DNA of 64,000 nt from JBFGCT01 sp963825565 (GTDB lineage: Bacteria; Actinomycetota; Acidimicrobiia; Acidimicrobiales; Ilumatobacteraceae), in the NCBI GenBank assembly GCA_963825565.1, contig CAWGTW010000007.1, forward strand, positions 186,001 to 250,000, written 5' to 3'. Positions within the stretch are counted from its first letter, which is position 1. Each line of letters begins with the position of its first letter. A model generated the notes under the pieces. It saw only the letters and a list, made by a program, of their open reading frames with translations, was not told the origin of the DNA and did no database searches. This document shows positions 10,198 to 16,838 of this stretch, in pieces. The translations under genes were made by a program, and so were the position numbers.

Positions 10198-10928
10198 GTG
10201 CCGACCCGCTCCGCATCTTCGACGCACTCGAGCCGCCTGCCGGCTGGGGGGACCCGACCGATCTCGACGCCGACCCCGTCGCCGCGACGATCCTCGAGCG
10301 CGTCTTCACCGACACGAGCAACGTCGTCTCCCTCGATGCGGCACGTCGCCGTCGTCGGGGCATCGCCGGCGCGATCGTCGTCGCCGCCCTCGTCACCGGC
10401 GGCGCCGTCGCTGCCGTCTGGAACCGGAGCCCGCAGCAGACCAACCGCGTCGCCTGCTGGTCCGATGCCGAACTCCCCCCCGACAAGCTCGTCGGCGTGG
10501 CCTGGGACGGCCTGATCCACCCGGTCGACCTGTGCTCAGAGAAGTGGGCAGACGGCGAGTTCGAGGCCCCGACGCCACCGCCCGACCGACTCCAGGTCTG
10601 CGTGACCGACAGTGAACTCGCGGCGGTGATCCCGGGAGACTCCGACACCTGCGACAGGCTCGGGTTCGCAGAGTACGCGCCGCCCGCGGCCGAGGACGTG
10701 GCGCTGGCCGTCAATCGGGCCCAGCGCGAGCTCGGTCGTGCCCTCGCAACATCATGCCTGCAGCCCGCCGTTGCGGAAGGCGAGATCCAGCGGATCCTCG
10801 CCAGCAACGGACTCAGCGGGTGGACCATCACACTCGACGGCACGTTCAGTGCCGACGAACCCTGCGCGACTGTGGCGCTCGTACCCGAGACGACCACGGC
10901 CTTTGTCAGACCCGCCCGTCGGGATTGA
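10194..10928 (+). CDS. Single-span membrane protein, probable anti-sigma factor (copy 1)
   Basis: 244 aa. N-terminal cytoplasmic part of about 55 residues ending in an Arg cluster (ARRRRR), one TM helix at about 56-75, then a ~165-residue extracytoplasmic domain. The start overlaps the sigma stop by 4 bp, the classic sigma/anti-sigma layout. No HxxxCxxC zinc motif is present, so it is not a ZAS-type anti-sigma factor; the role is inferred from topology and coupling only. The paralog at 12341 shares the whole architecture and six ectodomain cysteines, in contexts such as IPGD(S/G)..C(D/N)RLG and (E)PCA(T/S)VAL, suggesting three disulfides. No known family recognised. Confidence 0.6.
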   Translation: MSADPLRIFDALEPPAGWGDPTDLDADPVAATILERVFTDTSNVVSLDAARRRRRGIAGAIVVAALVTGGAVAAVWNRSPQQTNRVACWSDAELPPDKLVGVAWDGLIHPVDLCSEKWADGEFEAPTPPPDRLQVCVTDSELAAVIPGDSDTCDRLGFAEYAPPAAEDVALAVNRAQRELGRALATSCLQPAVAEGEIQRILASNGLSGWTITLDGTFSADEPCATVALVPETTTAFVRPARRD

Positions 10929-10967
10929 CGCGCAGATCCGACAACCACATCTGAAAGGGAATCACCA

Positions 10968-11543
10968 ATGAAACTCACCTTGACCCTGCGCGCCCTCGTG
11001 GCGCTTTCGCTCGGAACCATCGCCGTGGTCGCGCCGACCGACGCCGGAGCGGTCGACTCCGGACGCGGGGAGCTCGTGCTCGTCGAGCGGGGCGAAGCCA
11101 CCTTCGAAGGCCGCACGATCGACCTGCAGAAGGGCTGGGGCGACGCCCAGGCCTGCTACGTCGCGGAGGACTTCACCACCACGTGCTACCGCACCGAGCA
11201 GGCGATGGACGAAGCCCATGGCCTCGACGTCAGGACCGGCGGCGACTACCCGTCGGCCGCCAACGGCTACGCGTCGTGCGGCAGCTCGCTGCGTCTCTAC
11301 TGGAACTCGTACTACAACAGCCCGGTGCTGTACCTGACCACCCGTTGGTCGTGGACGACGCTGTCGTGGTTCGGCTACGACAACGTCACGTCGAGTTTCA
11401 AGGTCGGCGGCTGCTCGGTGACGTTCCGCTCCGGCAGCTACGGGGGTGGCAGCACGTACCCGGGTCCGTACTGGGCGTGGTCCGCCAAGGCGACGATGGG
11501 CTACGGCTGGGACAACGTCCTGTCGAGCGTCTACATCTACTGA
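10968..11543 (+). CDS. Secreted beta/gamma-crystallin-like protein
   Basis: 191 aa with a Sec signal peptide (hydrophobic 8-25, cleavage near DAGA|VD) and an AAAGGG ribosome site. The mature domain is rich in Tyr, Trp, Ser and Gly with six cysteines. Two short motifs, DNVTSS (138-143) and DNVLSS (182-187), each after a Gly-aromatic, fit the Ca2+-binding (N/D)(N/D)xx(S/T)S motif of microbial beta/gamma-crystallins. A Ca2+-stabilised secreted domain, possibly an inhibitor or wall-associated protein, is inferred. It follows the putative anti-sigma gene by 39 bp and is probably the output of that sigma system. A broken relic of a second copy lies at 13104-13198. Confidence 0.65.
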   Translation: MKLTLTLRALVALSLGTIAVVAPTDAGAVDSGRGELVLVERGEATFEGRTIDLQKGWGDAQACYVAEDFTTTCYRTEQAMDEAHGLDVRTGGDYPSAANGYASCGSSLRLYWNSYYNSPVLYLTTRWSWTTLSWFGYDNVTSSFKVGGCSVTFRSGSYGGGSTYPGPYWAWSAKATMGYGWDNVLSSVYIY

Positions 11544-11563
11544 CCCCACCGGCACGTGGATGA

Positions 11564-11587
11564 CCCGCCGATCGGTCGGTCGGCGGG
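11564..11587. terminator. Hairpin after crystallin-like gene
   Basis: Perfect 8-bp inverted repeat (CCCGCCGA / TCGGCGGG) with an 8-nt loop, 20 bases after the stop of the crystallin-like gene. It closes the first cassette. Bases 11588-11752 contain no gene I can support. Confidence 0.5.
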
Positions 11588-11752
11588 CGAGCCTCCTCAC
11601 ATCGACATCGACAACGACATCGACGAGGAGTCCGCGCCCACCGACCAGGGTGCCGCCTCGGGCCGGCCGGGCACGCCGGCCGGCCCACCAGGCCCCCTCG
11701 CGCCGTGTTGATGCGGTGATCCACTCAAGCTCCTGGATCATTTTCTCACGCT

Positions 11753-11763
11753 GTGTAAGAACG
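11753..11763 (+). promoter_or_regulatory. Shared upstream motif GTGTAAGAACG, copy 2
   Basis: Identical 11-mer to copy 1 (9594), again in front of an ECF sigma gene and about 55 bp before its GTG. GCGGACA follows after 10 bases, as in copy 1. The motif survived although the flanking DNA has diverged. Confidence 0.5.
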
Positions 11764-11816
11764 CGACCACTTGCGGACACTTCAGTGACATCCAGACCCT
11801 CACAACATCCATCGCG

Positions 11817-12344
11817 GTGGGTTCGCCGAGCGCCGAGGCCGGGTTCGCCGAGCGGTATCGCATCAACACCACGGCCGTTCGGCCCGACGCCAGCCTCTGC
11901 GTCCCTGCGGCCCCGGTCGACGACGTTGTCGGCGACACGTTCCTGGTCGCCTGGCGGCGGTTCTCCGACATCCCCGCGGACTGGTCCCGCGGCCGGGTGA
12001 TCGGGGTCACCCGCAACGCCGTGCGCCGGCGCCACCGCAGCGCGCTCCGCGCCACCGACTTCGTCAGGCAGCTGATCGACCTCCGACCCGACGGCGCGAG
12101 CGCACTCGACGGTGACGACGTCGCGCTCGGCGACGTCGAGGTGCTGCAGTGCGGGCTGGCCGAACTCGACGCGGACGACCGGGAGATGCTGCTCCTCGAC
12201 GGCCCCTACGGCATGAACAGCGAAGAGACCTCGCTCGCCCTCGGGACCAAGCCGAACGCCATCGGCGCTCGGCTCCACCGGGCTCGCTCCCGGCCGCGCG
12301 CGGCGTGCGATCGCGAAGTGCTCGACGCGGGGCACCCGAGATGA
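11817..12344 (+). CDS. ECF sigma factor paralog (cassette copy 2), possibly decaying
   Basis: 175-aa paralog of the sigma factor at 9670, aligned end to end and with the same GTG start position. Shared blocks include VDDVV(S/G)DTFLVAWRR and QLIDLRPDG. Region 4 reads NSEETSLALGTKPNAIGARLHRAR. Several conserved positions differ in ways that may impair function: HYASVRSYAS becomes NTTAVRPDAS, GWLIGVARN becomes GRVIGVTRN, and NRLREAC becomes SRPRAAC with a helix-breaking Pro. Either it recognises another promoter or it is degenerating, as the lost effector downstream suggests. It overlaps the following gene by ATGA. Confidence 0.8.
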   Translation: MGSPSAEAGFAERYRINTTAVRPDASLCVPAAPVDDVVGDTFLVAWRRFSDIPADWSRGRVIGVTRNAVRRRHRSALRATDFVRQLIDLRPDGASALDGDDVALGDVEVLQCGLAELDADDREMLLLDGPYGMNSEETSLALGTKPNAIGARLHRARSRPRAACDREVLDAGHPR

Positions 12345-13078
12345 GGCACGACCCCGTGCGGTTGCTCGACACGCTCACCCTGCCGGCCAGCTGGTGCGAG
12401 CGGACCGACCTCGACACCGATGCCGCCGCGGCCCGGATCCACGAGCTGATCATCGCCGACGCGGGTTCGGTCGCCTCCCTCGACGCCCGCCGCCGGCGGC
12501 GGCAGGTGCTCGCCGGCGCCACGGTCGTCGGCGCGCTCATCACGGGCGGTGCCGTCGCGGCCATCTGGAACCGCAGCCCCGAGCAGGCCGGGCGCATCAC
12601 CTGCTATTCCGGCGCGGCGGTCGAACCCGAGGTACAGCTCGCGATCGCCTGGGACGGCGAGGCTGATCCCACGGAGCGGTGCGCGACCGCCTGGGCGAAC
12701 GGCGCGTTCGGGACCGCCACGCCGGACGGGGAGTTGCACGCGTGCATCACGCCCGAGGGCATCACGGCGGTGATTCCCGGAGACGGCGCCGTCTGCAACC
12801 GGCTCGGACTTGCCGACTTTGTCCCGCTCCCCGCCGACGATCTCGCCATCGCCGTCGCCGAGGCCGGCCGGGAGTTGACCGAGATCTTCGTCCTCGGCAC
12901 GGACTGCGTCCCGCTGTCGGAATCGAGAGACCTGACCGAGCGCGTGCTCGAGCAGTACGCGCTGACCGGGTGGACCGTCACCGTCGATGGCACCTTCAGT
13001 GCTGGCGAACCCTGCGCATCCGTGGCACTCGACGTCGAGAGCACCACCGCCTACATCAGGCCGGTCCGGCGGGGCTGA
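12341..13078 (+). CDS. Single-span membrane protein, probable anti-sigma factor (copy 2)
   Basis: 245-aa paralog of the protein at 10194 with the same plan: cytoplasmic ~55 residues, Arg cluster, TM at about 56-75 (ending GGAVAAIWNRSP, versus GGAVAAVWNRSP in copy 1) and a cysteine-containing ectodomain. Conserved blocks include ITAVIPGDGAVCNRLG and GWTVTVDGTFSAGEPC. The start overlaps the sigma stop by 4 bp. The bases after the stop (ACGCGCAGATCCG) match those after copy 1, showing that the duplication continued into the intergenic region. Anti-sigma function is inferred as for copy 1. Confidence 0.6.
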   Translation: MRHDPVRLLDTLTLPASWCERTDLDTDAAAARIHELIIADAGSVASLDARRRRRQVLAGATVVGALITGGAVAAIWNRSPEQAGRITCYSGAAVEPEVQLAIAWDGEADPTERCATAWANGAFGTATPDGELHACITPEGITAVIPGDGAVCNRLGLADFVPLPADDLAIAVAEAGRELTEIFVLGTDCVPLSESRDLTERVLEQYALTGWTVTVDGTFSAGEPCASVALDVESTTAYIRPVRRG

Positions 13079-13103
13079 CGCGCAGATCCGCCATCACATC
13101 TCC

Positions 13104-13198
13104 CTGACCACGCGCGGCTCCTGGATCACCTCGTCCTGGTCGGGTTCGACAACTCGGTGTCGAGTTTCGGGGTCGGCGGCTGCTCCGTCATCTTCCGA
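13104..13198 (+). pseudogene. Remnant of a second crystallin-like gene
   Basis: About 95 bases after anti-sigma copy 2 match an internal part of the crystallin-like gene (from 11334). Translated piecewise they give LTTRGSWITSSW, then, after a one-base frame change, GFDNSVSSFGVGGCSVIFR, against LTTRWSWTTLSW and GYDNVTSSFKVGGCSVTFR in the intact gene. The signal peptide and first ~120 codons are missing: the sequence jumps from the conserved post-anti-sigma spacer straight into mid-gene. This is a deletion relic proving that the whole three-gene cassette was duplicated. Confidence 0.75.
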
Positions 13199-13253
13199 CC
13201 GCGGTGCAACCCGCCGGCGGCGGGTCCTCGTTCGCTGATTCTCGGGGTCCGGC

Positions 13254-13262
13254 TGTAAGAAC
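13254..13262 (+). promoter_or_regulatory. Shared upstream motif TGTAAGAAC, copy 3
   Basis: Third occurrence of the motif found before both sigma genes, here 15 bases before the ATG of the first gene of the BldD-like operon. The flanks differ (no GCGGACA block). The short distance means that either translation starts further downstream or the element is read differently here. Confidence 0.4.
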
Positions 13263-13277
13263 CCGACGAGAGCAGGC

Positions 13278-13679
13278 ATGTCGCTGATGAGGAACATGAT
13301 GAGCTCGAACCCACGCACCACCGCCACGCGTGAACCGGCCCGACGCCGGCGCGACCACGATCCTGAGCGCACGCTGGTCCTCGTCCCCACCGAACCGCCT
13401 GCCGACTCCTGGAGCATCGGATCACCGCGCCTGTTCGAGCAACTGACGCGCCACATCCTGCTCGCCAGGGGGCTCGGGCTCGAGCCACTGACCATCGACG
13501 AACGTGCGGCGGCGATGCTCGAGCGTGCGTGCGCCGGCTGGCGGTTCAACCGCAATTGCTGCGACGACGAGGGCCTCGCCCTCGCGGCGCCACATCCGAT
13601 GTGCCTCCGGGCGCAGTACCACCACGACGTGTTACTCCTCGAACACGGCCTCCTCAACCACGAAGGAACTTCACAATGA
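13278..13679 (+). CDS. Hypothetical protein translationally coupled to BldD-like regulator
   Basis: 133 aa, no membrane segment or signal peptide. The N-terminus is basic and poorly ordered (ARRRRDHDPER). A more ordered part follows (SPRLFEQLTRHILLARGLGLEP, then DERAAAMLERACAGWRF). Near the C-terminus there are two adjacent Cys and several His (NRNCCDDEG, HPMCLRAQYHHD) that could bind a metal. Alternative ATGs lie a few codons downstream. The stop overlaps the next start by ATGA, so the two proteins are made together and may interact. No family recognised. Confidence 0.6.
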   Translation: MSLMRNMMSSNPRTTATREPARRRRDHDPERTLVLVPTEPPADSWSIGSPRLFEQLTRHILLARGLGLEPLTIDERAAAMLERACAGWRFNRNCCDDEGLALAAPHPMCLRAQYHHDVLLLEHGLLNHEGTSQ

Positions 13680-14203
13680 GCGCTAGCAGCGACACGTTCT
13701 TGGATACCGCACTGACGTCGGCCGATGAGTCGCCGGATTCGATGATGGCGGCCTACACCCGCCTGGTCGGTCGGCGTCTGCGTACCGTACGCGAGGAGCG
13801 CTTGTACACCTTGCGCGATGTCGAGCGCGAGTCGAACGCCGAATTCAAGTCATCGGTGATCAGCGCGTACGAACGCGGGGAGCGGATGATGTCGATCCAA
13901 CGCCTCGACCGGCTGGCGAAGTTCTACGACGTCCCCGTCTCGCAGCTCCTCCCGCGCAATCGATGCGCGGCTGAGGTGCCACGCCCGAGCCTGACCGTGC
14001 GGCTGCGCCGGCTTCAGGAGCTCGAGGGTGCACCGTTCGACCGGTTCAGGAGCCTCGTGGCGGAGATCCAGGCACGCCGCCGCGACCACAGCACCGACGT
14101 CGTCACCCTGCGCGACGACGACCTGCAGTCCGTGGCATCGATGTTCGACGTCCCCGCCGACGAGATGGCCGACCGCCTGACGCTGCTCGACCTGCTCGCC
14201 TGA
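13676..14203 (+). CDS. BldD-like XRE-family transcriptional regulator
   Basis: 175 aa. An N-terminal lambda-repressor-type HTH (about 30-93) contains VGRRLRTVREERLYTLRDVE and ISAYERGERMMSIQRLDRLAKFYDVPV, closely patterned on Streptomyces BldD. The C-terminal domain has R135-R-D137, eight residues, then R146-D-D-D149, exactly matching the RxD-X8-RxxD c-di-GMP-binding signature of BldD. BldD bound to c-di-GMP dimerises on DNA and represses development genes; a c-di-GMP-responsive repressor is inferred here. It lies in an operon with the preceding hypothetical gene, under the motif shared with the two sigma cassettes. Confidence 0.82.
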   Translation: MSASSDTFLDTALTSADESPDSMMAAYTRLVGRRLRTVREERLYTLRDVERESNAEFKSSVISAYERGERMMSIQRLDRLAKFYDVPVSQLLPRNRCAAEVPRPSLTVRLRRLQELEGAPFDRFRSLVAEIQARRRDHSTDVVTLRDDDLQSVASMFDVPADEMADRLTLLDLLA

Positions 14204-14300
14204 CGCCACTCCCCCGGTCGGTCAGGTCGGGGAAGGGCGACTCGGAGGTCGGCGCCAGAACGGGAGCGAGGAGGTGGGACGTGGCGAGCGGGTCACCGTC

Positions 14301-15041
14301 TCAGACGCTCCCCTCCTCGGCACGGTCGATGCGCTGGGTGAGGAGGAGGTCTTCGTGGAGCTCCATCCAGGTGTCGTGGTAGCTGCCGCACATCACGCCG
14401 GTGAACATCATCTGCTCGCCGGCCTCCACGCGCAGCAGCGCCGCCTCCAACCGCAGCGCATACGGCGCGTAGCGAACCAGCGCCGCTTCGAGCTCGGCGA
14501 TCGTGGGTTGCACCCGCTCGTGTAACGAGCGCAGCTGCTCGATCGTCCGCCGGTCGTAGGCGCGGTCGGCATGATCATTGGGCACGTCACCTCGCAGCTG
14601 CCACGTCCCGCACAGCTCCTTGAACGCGCTGTTCAGCCCGAGGAAGCCGCGGTACGCCGCGGCGACCGACGCGAGGGCGACCGGCACGAGATCGGCGGCG
14701 AGCTGTGCTTCGTGGGCGACGCGACCTTCGGGCGTCAACTGCCACAGCGCACGCGGCTCGCGCAGCCGGACCCAGCCGGACGACTCGAACGCGCGCAGCT
14801 GGGCGTCGACGTCGAGCCGCGCCAGCATCGTCATCTCCGAGATCACCTCACCCGTCGCCAGCCCTTTGATCCTGAGCGCGTGGAGGATCCGGAATGGCAG
14901 CGGCGAATCGTGCGGCATCGATACCGCAGGCTCCGGAACCTGCATCTGAGCGGTGGCCACGGGTCGGTGGCCGCGTCGGCGGTCGGCAGACGCGCGACCG
15001 GATCCGACGCCCGCATCCCCTGACGCGATCTCGCCGGTCAT
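14301..15041 (-). CDS. Winged-helix (MarR/PadR-like) protein, putative regulator
   Basis: 246 aa. The start is set at the ATG overlapping the upstream kinase stop (ATGA coupling); the first ~35 residues are Arg/Gly-rich and may be disordered. The core FRILHALRIKGLATGEVISEM..LDVDAQLRAFESSGWVRLREPRALWQLTPEGR has the helix-turn-helix plus wing layout of a MarR-like domain that senses whether a segment needs DNA contact. The rest is helical and may bind a ligand. Last gene of the leftward acyl-CoA/lipid cluster, so it could regulate it; this is inference from position. Confidence 0.6.
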   Translation of the reverse strand: MTGEIASGDAGVGSGRASADRRRGHRPVATAQMQVPEPAVSMPHDSPLPFRILHALRIKGLATGEVISEMTMLARLDVDAQLRAFESSGWVRLREPRALWQLTPEGRVAHEAQLAADLVPVALASVAAAYRGFLGLNSAFKELCGTWQLRGDVPNDHADRAYDRRTIEQLRSLHERVQPTIAELEAALVRYAPYALRLEAALLRVEAGEQMMFTGVMCGSYHDTWMELHEDLLLTQRIDRAEEGSV

Positions 15042-16090
15042 GTCGAGATGTCGGCGGCGTGCTGCTCGGCGAGGTCGATCGACGCCTCGATGCGGTCGCG
15101 GAGGGCATCCATGTCGACCCCGTCGGTACTCTTCTGCCCGCGGCGGTACCGGGCGTAGACGCCGTGGATGATGCACGCCGTCTTCAGGGAGTTGAACGAC
15201 CGGTAGTACGCCAGGTCCCGCAGGTCGGCGCCGGTCTGCTCCGCGTACATCCTGAGCAGGTCATCCCGTGTGGAGAACCCCGGGAGCGCCGTCGGGGCAT
15301 CGGACCGGACCGCAGCCGCATCGCCCGGTTCGGCCCACGCGTTGAGCGCGTAGGCGAAGTCGGCGAGGGGGTCGCCGAGCGTTGCGATCTCCCAGTCGAG
15401 CACCGCTGCGACCTCACCCGCGTCGTCGATCATCGCGTTGTGGACGCCGTAGTCGCCATGGACCACCCGCGCCGGACCCTGCGCTGGCATCGAGTCGAGC
15501 AACCGCTGGTGCAGCCGGTGGACCCGGTCGTCGTCGAAGCCGGCTGCGTCGACCGACGCGACCCACGATCCGTACCACGTCGTCAACTGCCGGGCAACGT
15601 AGCCGTCGTGCCGTCCGAGGTCGGCCAGGCCGACATCGGCGGGATCGATGGAGTGGATCGCCGCGAGCACGCCGACGAACGACGGCCCGACCCGTGCTCG
15701 GGCCGCCAGATCGAGGCGGGCCCCGGTCTCGGTGCCGGTGTACAGCGCCTGGCCGCCGACCTTGGTCATCACGTAGAAGTGACGCTCGCATACCGCCCGA
15801 TCGTCGCAGTAGGCGACCGGTCGGGCGACGGGGATCCCGACCGGGTGCAACGCCTCGATGATCCGGTACTCGCGGAGCATGTCGTGGGCCTTGGGGAGCA
15901 ACTCGCCCTGCGGCGGCCGACGGATGACGAACTGGCCGTCTCCGGCGTCGGTCAGCAGATAGGTCAGGTTCGAGTGCCCACCCTCGAGCCGGAGCCATGC
16001 GCACGGCGGCACGATCTCGGTGTGCTCGGCGAGCCAGGGCTCGATCAGATCGACATCGAAACCGACCGGGCCTCGCTCCCCCTCAGGCAA
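15038..16090 (-). CDS. APH-family phosphotransferase (ACAD10/11 N-domain type)
   Basis: 350-aa protein-kinase-fold phosphotransferase. Nucleotide-binding loop LEGGHSNLTY, catalytic loop VVHGDYGVHNAMI (HGDxxxxN) and metal-binding VLDWEIATLGDPLADFAY. This subgroup resembles the kinase domain of ACAD10/11, which phosphorylates 4-hydroxyacyl-CoAs, rather than true aminoglycoside kinases. The neighbours (enoyl-CoA hydratase, nitroreductase, DGAT) support a fatty-acid role. It overlaps the nitroreductase upstream by 8 bp and the winged-helix gene downstream by 4 bp. The exact substrate is not established by sequence. Confidence 0.85.
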   Translation of the reverse strand: MPEGERGPVGFDVDLIEPWLAEHTEIVPPCAWLRLEGGHSNLTYLLTDAGDGQFVIRRPPQGELLPKAHDMLREYRIIEALHPVGIPVARPVAYCDDRAVCERHFYVMTKVGGQALYTGTETGARLDLAARARVGPSFVGVLAAIHSIDPADVGLADLGRHDGYVARQLTTWYGSWVASVDAAGFDDDRVHRLHQRLLDSMPAQGPARVVHGDYGVHNAMIDDAGEVAAVLDWEIATLGDPLADFAYALNAWAEPGDAAAVRSDAPTALPGFSTRDDLLRMYAEQTGADLRDLAYYRSFNSLKTACIIHGVYARYRRGQKSTDGVDMDALRDRIEASIDLAEQHAADIST

Positions 16091-16745
16091 CGGGCTGCTT
16101 CCAACCGTTGAGGTACGTCACCTCGCCGACCGGGCGACGGGGAGCGGCGGTGAAGGTGTCGCCGGTGTAGTACCCGACCGCGAGCAGGCACACCTGCGTG
16201 ACGGTCGGCGGGATACCGAGCAACTCGGCGACCTCGGCCTCGTGTTCGAGGTGGAACGTCGTCCACGCCGATCCGATGCCGCGCGCCCGGGCGGCGAGCT
16301 GGAAGCTCCACACGCCGGGGAGCACCGAGCCGTAATAGGCGGCGACCTGCCCCTGGGAGCCCTCGGAGGGAGGACGGTCGAGCCGCATCGCCAGGACGAG
16401 TGCCGGAACGTCGACCAGGTGGTCGATCAGGTACGTCGCCGAGTCGATGACCCGGCGGCTGCGATCGTCACCGCGCAGCTCGCCACTGGCCGCGAGGTAC
16501 GGGCGTCCGACCGCAGCGAAGTAGCCGGCGATCGCCGCCTTCTTGTCGAGGTCGTCGACGATCATCCAGCGGTTGCGTTCGAGATTGCCGCCCATCGGTG
16601 CGTGACCGGCGAGCTCGATGCACTCGAGCAGGTCCTCGTGCGGCACGGGTCGTGTCAGGTCGAGCCGCTTGCGGACCTGCTTGGTCGTCGTCAGGAGTCG
16701 ATCGACCTCTGCGAGGTCGAAGCCCGTTCGTTCGTTGGTCGCCAT
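16083..16745 (-). CDS. Nitroreductase family protein (FMN)
   Basis: 220-aa NAD(P)H-dependent flavin reductase fold. The ATG at MATNERTGF has a perfect AGGAGG-type site upstream and is preferred over an in-frame GTG 24 bases earlier. Family blocks: QVRKRLDLTRPVP at the N-terminus (FMN phosphate Arg), LAGHAPMGGNLERNRWMIV (dimer/FMN), and GIGSAWTTFHLEHEAEVAELLGIP followed by AVGYYTGD near the C-terminus. The substrate is unknown; enoate or nitro compounds are typical for the family. It overlaps the following kinase gene by 8 bp, so the two are cotranscribed. Confidence 0.87.
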   Translation of the reverse strand: MATNERTGFDLAEVDRLLTTTKQVRKRLDLTRPVPHEDLLECIELAGHAPMGGNLERNRWMIVDDLDKKAAIAGYFAAVGRPYLAASGELRGDDRSRRVIDSATYLIDHLVDVPALVLAMRLDRPPSEGSQGQVAAYYGSVLPGVWSFQLAARARGIGSAWTTFHLEHEAEVAELLGIPPTVTQVCLLAVGYYTGDTFTAAPRRPVGEVTYLNGWKQPVA

Positions 16746-16838
16746 GGAGCCTCCTGGAGTCGTTACCACCCATGAGTGTGGCCGATCGACGGGCGATGGA
16801 CTGCAGCCGGTGCCTGCTCGGTCCGGCGGCGGTCGGGA

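Noticed and set aside
10194..10928. Zinc-binding (ZAS/RsrA-type) anti-sigma factor
   Set aside because: No HxxxCxxC motif in the cytoplasmic part; the cysteines are all in the predicted ectodomain or near the membrane.
13278..13679. Third membrane anti-sigma paralog under the shared motif
   Set aside because: No TM helix and no similarity to the two paralogs; it precedes rather than follows a regulator gene.
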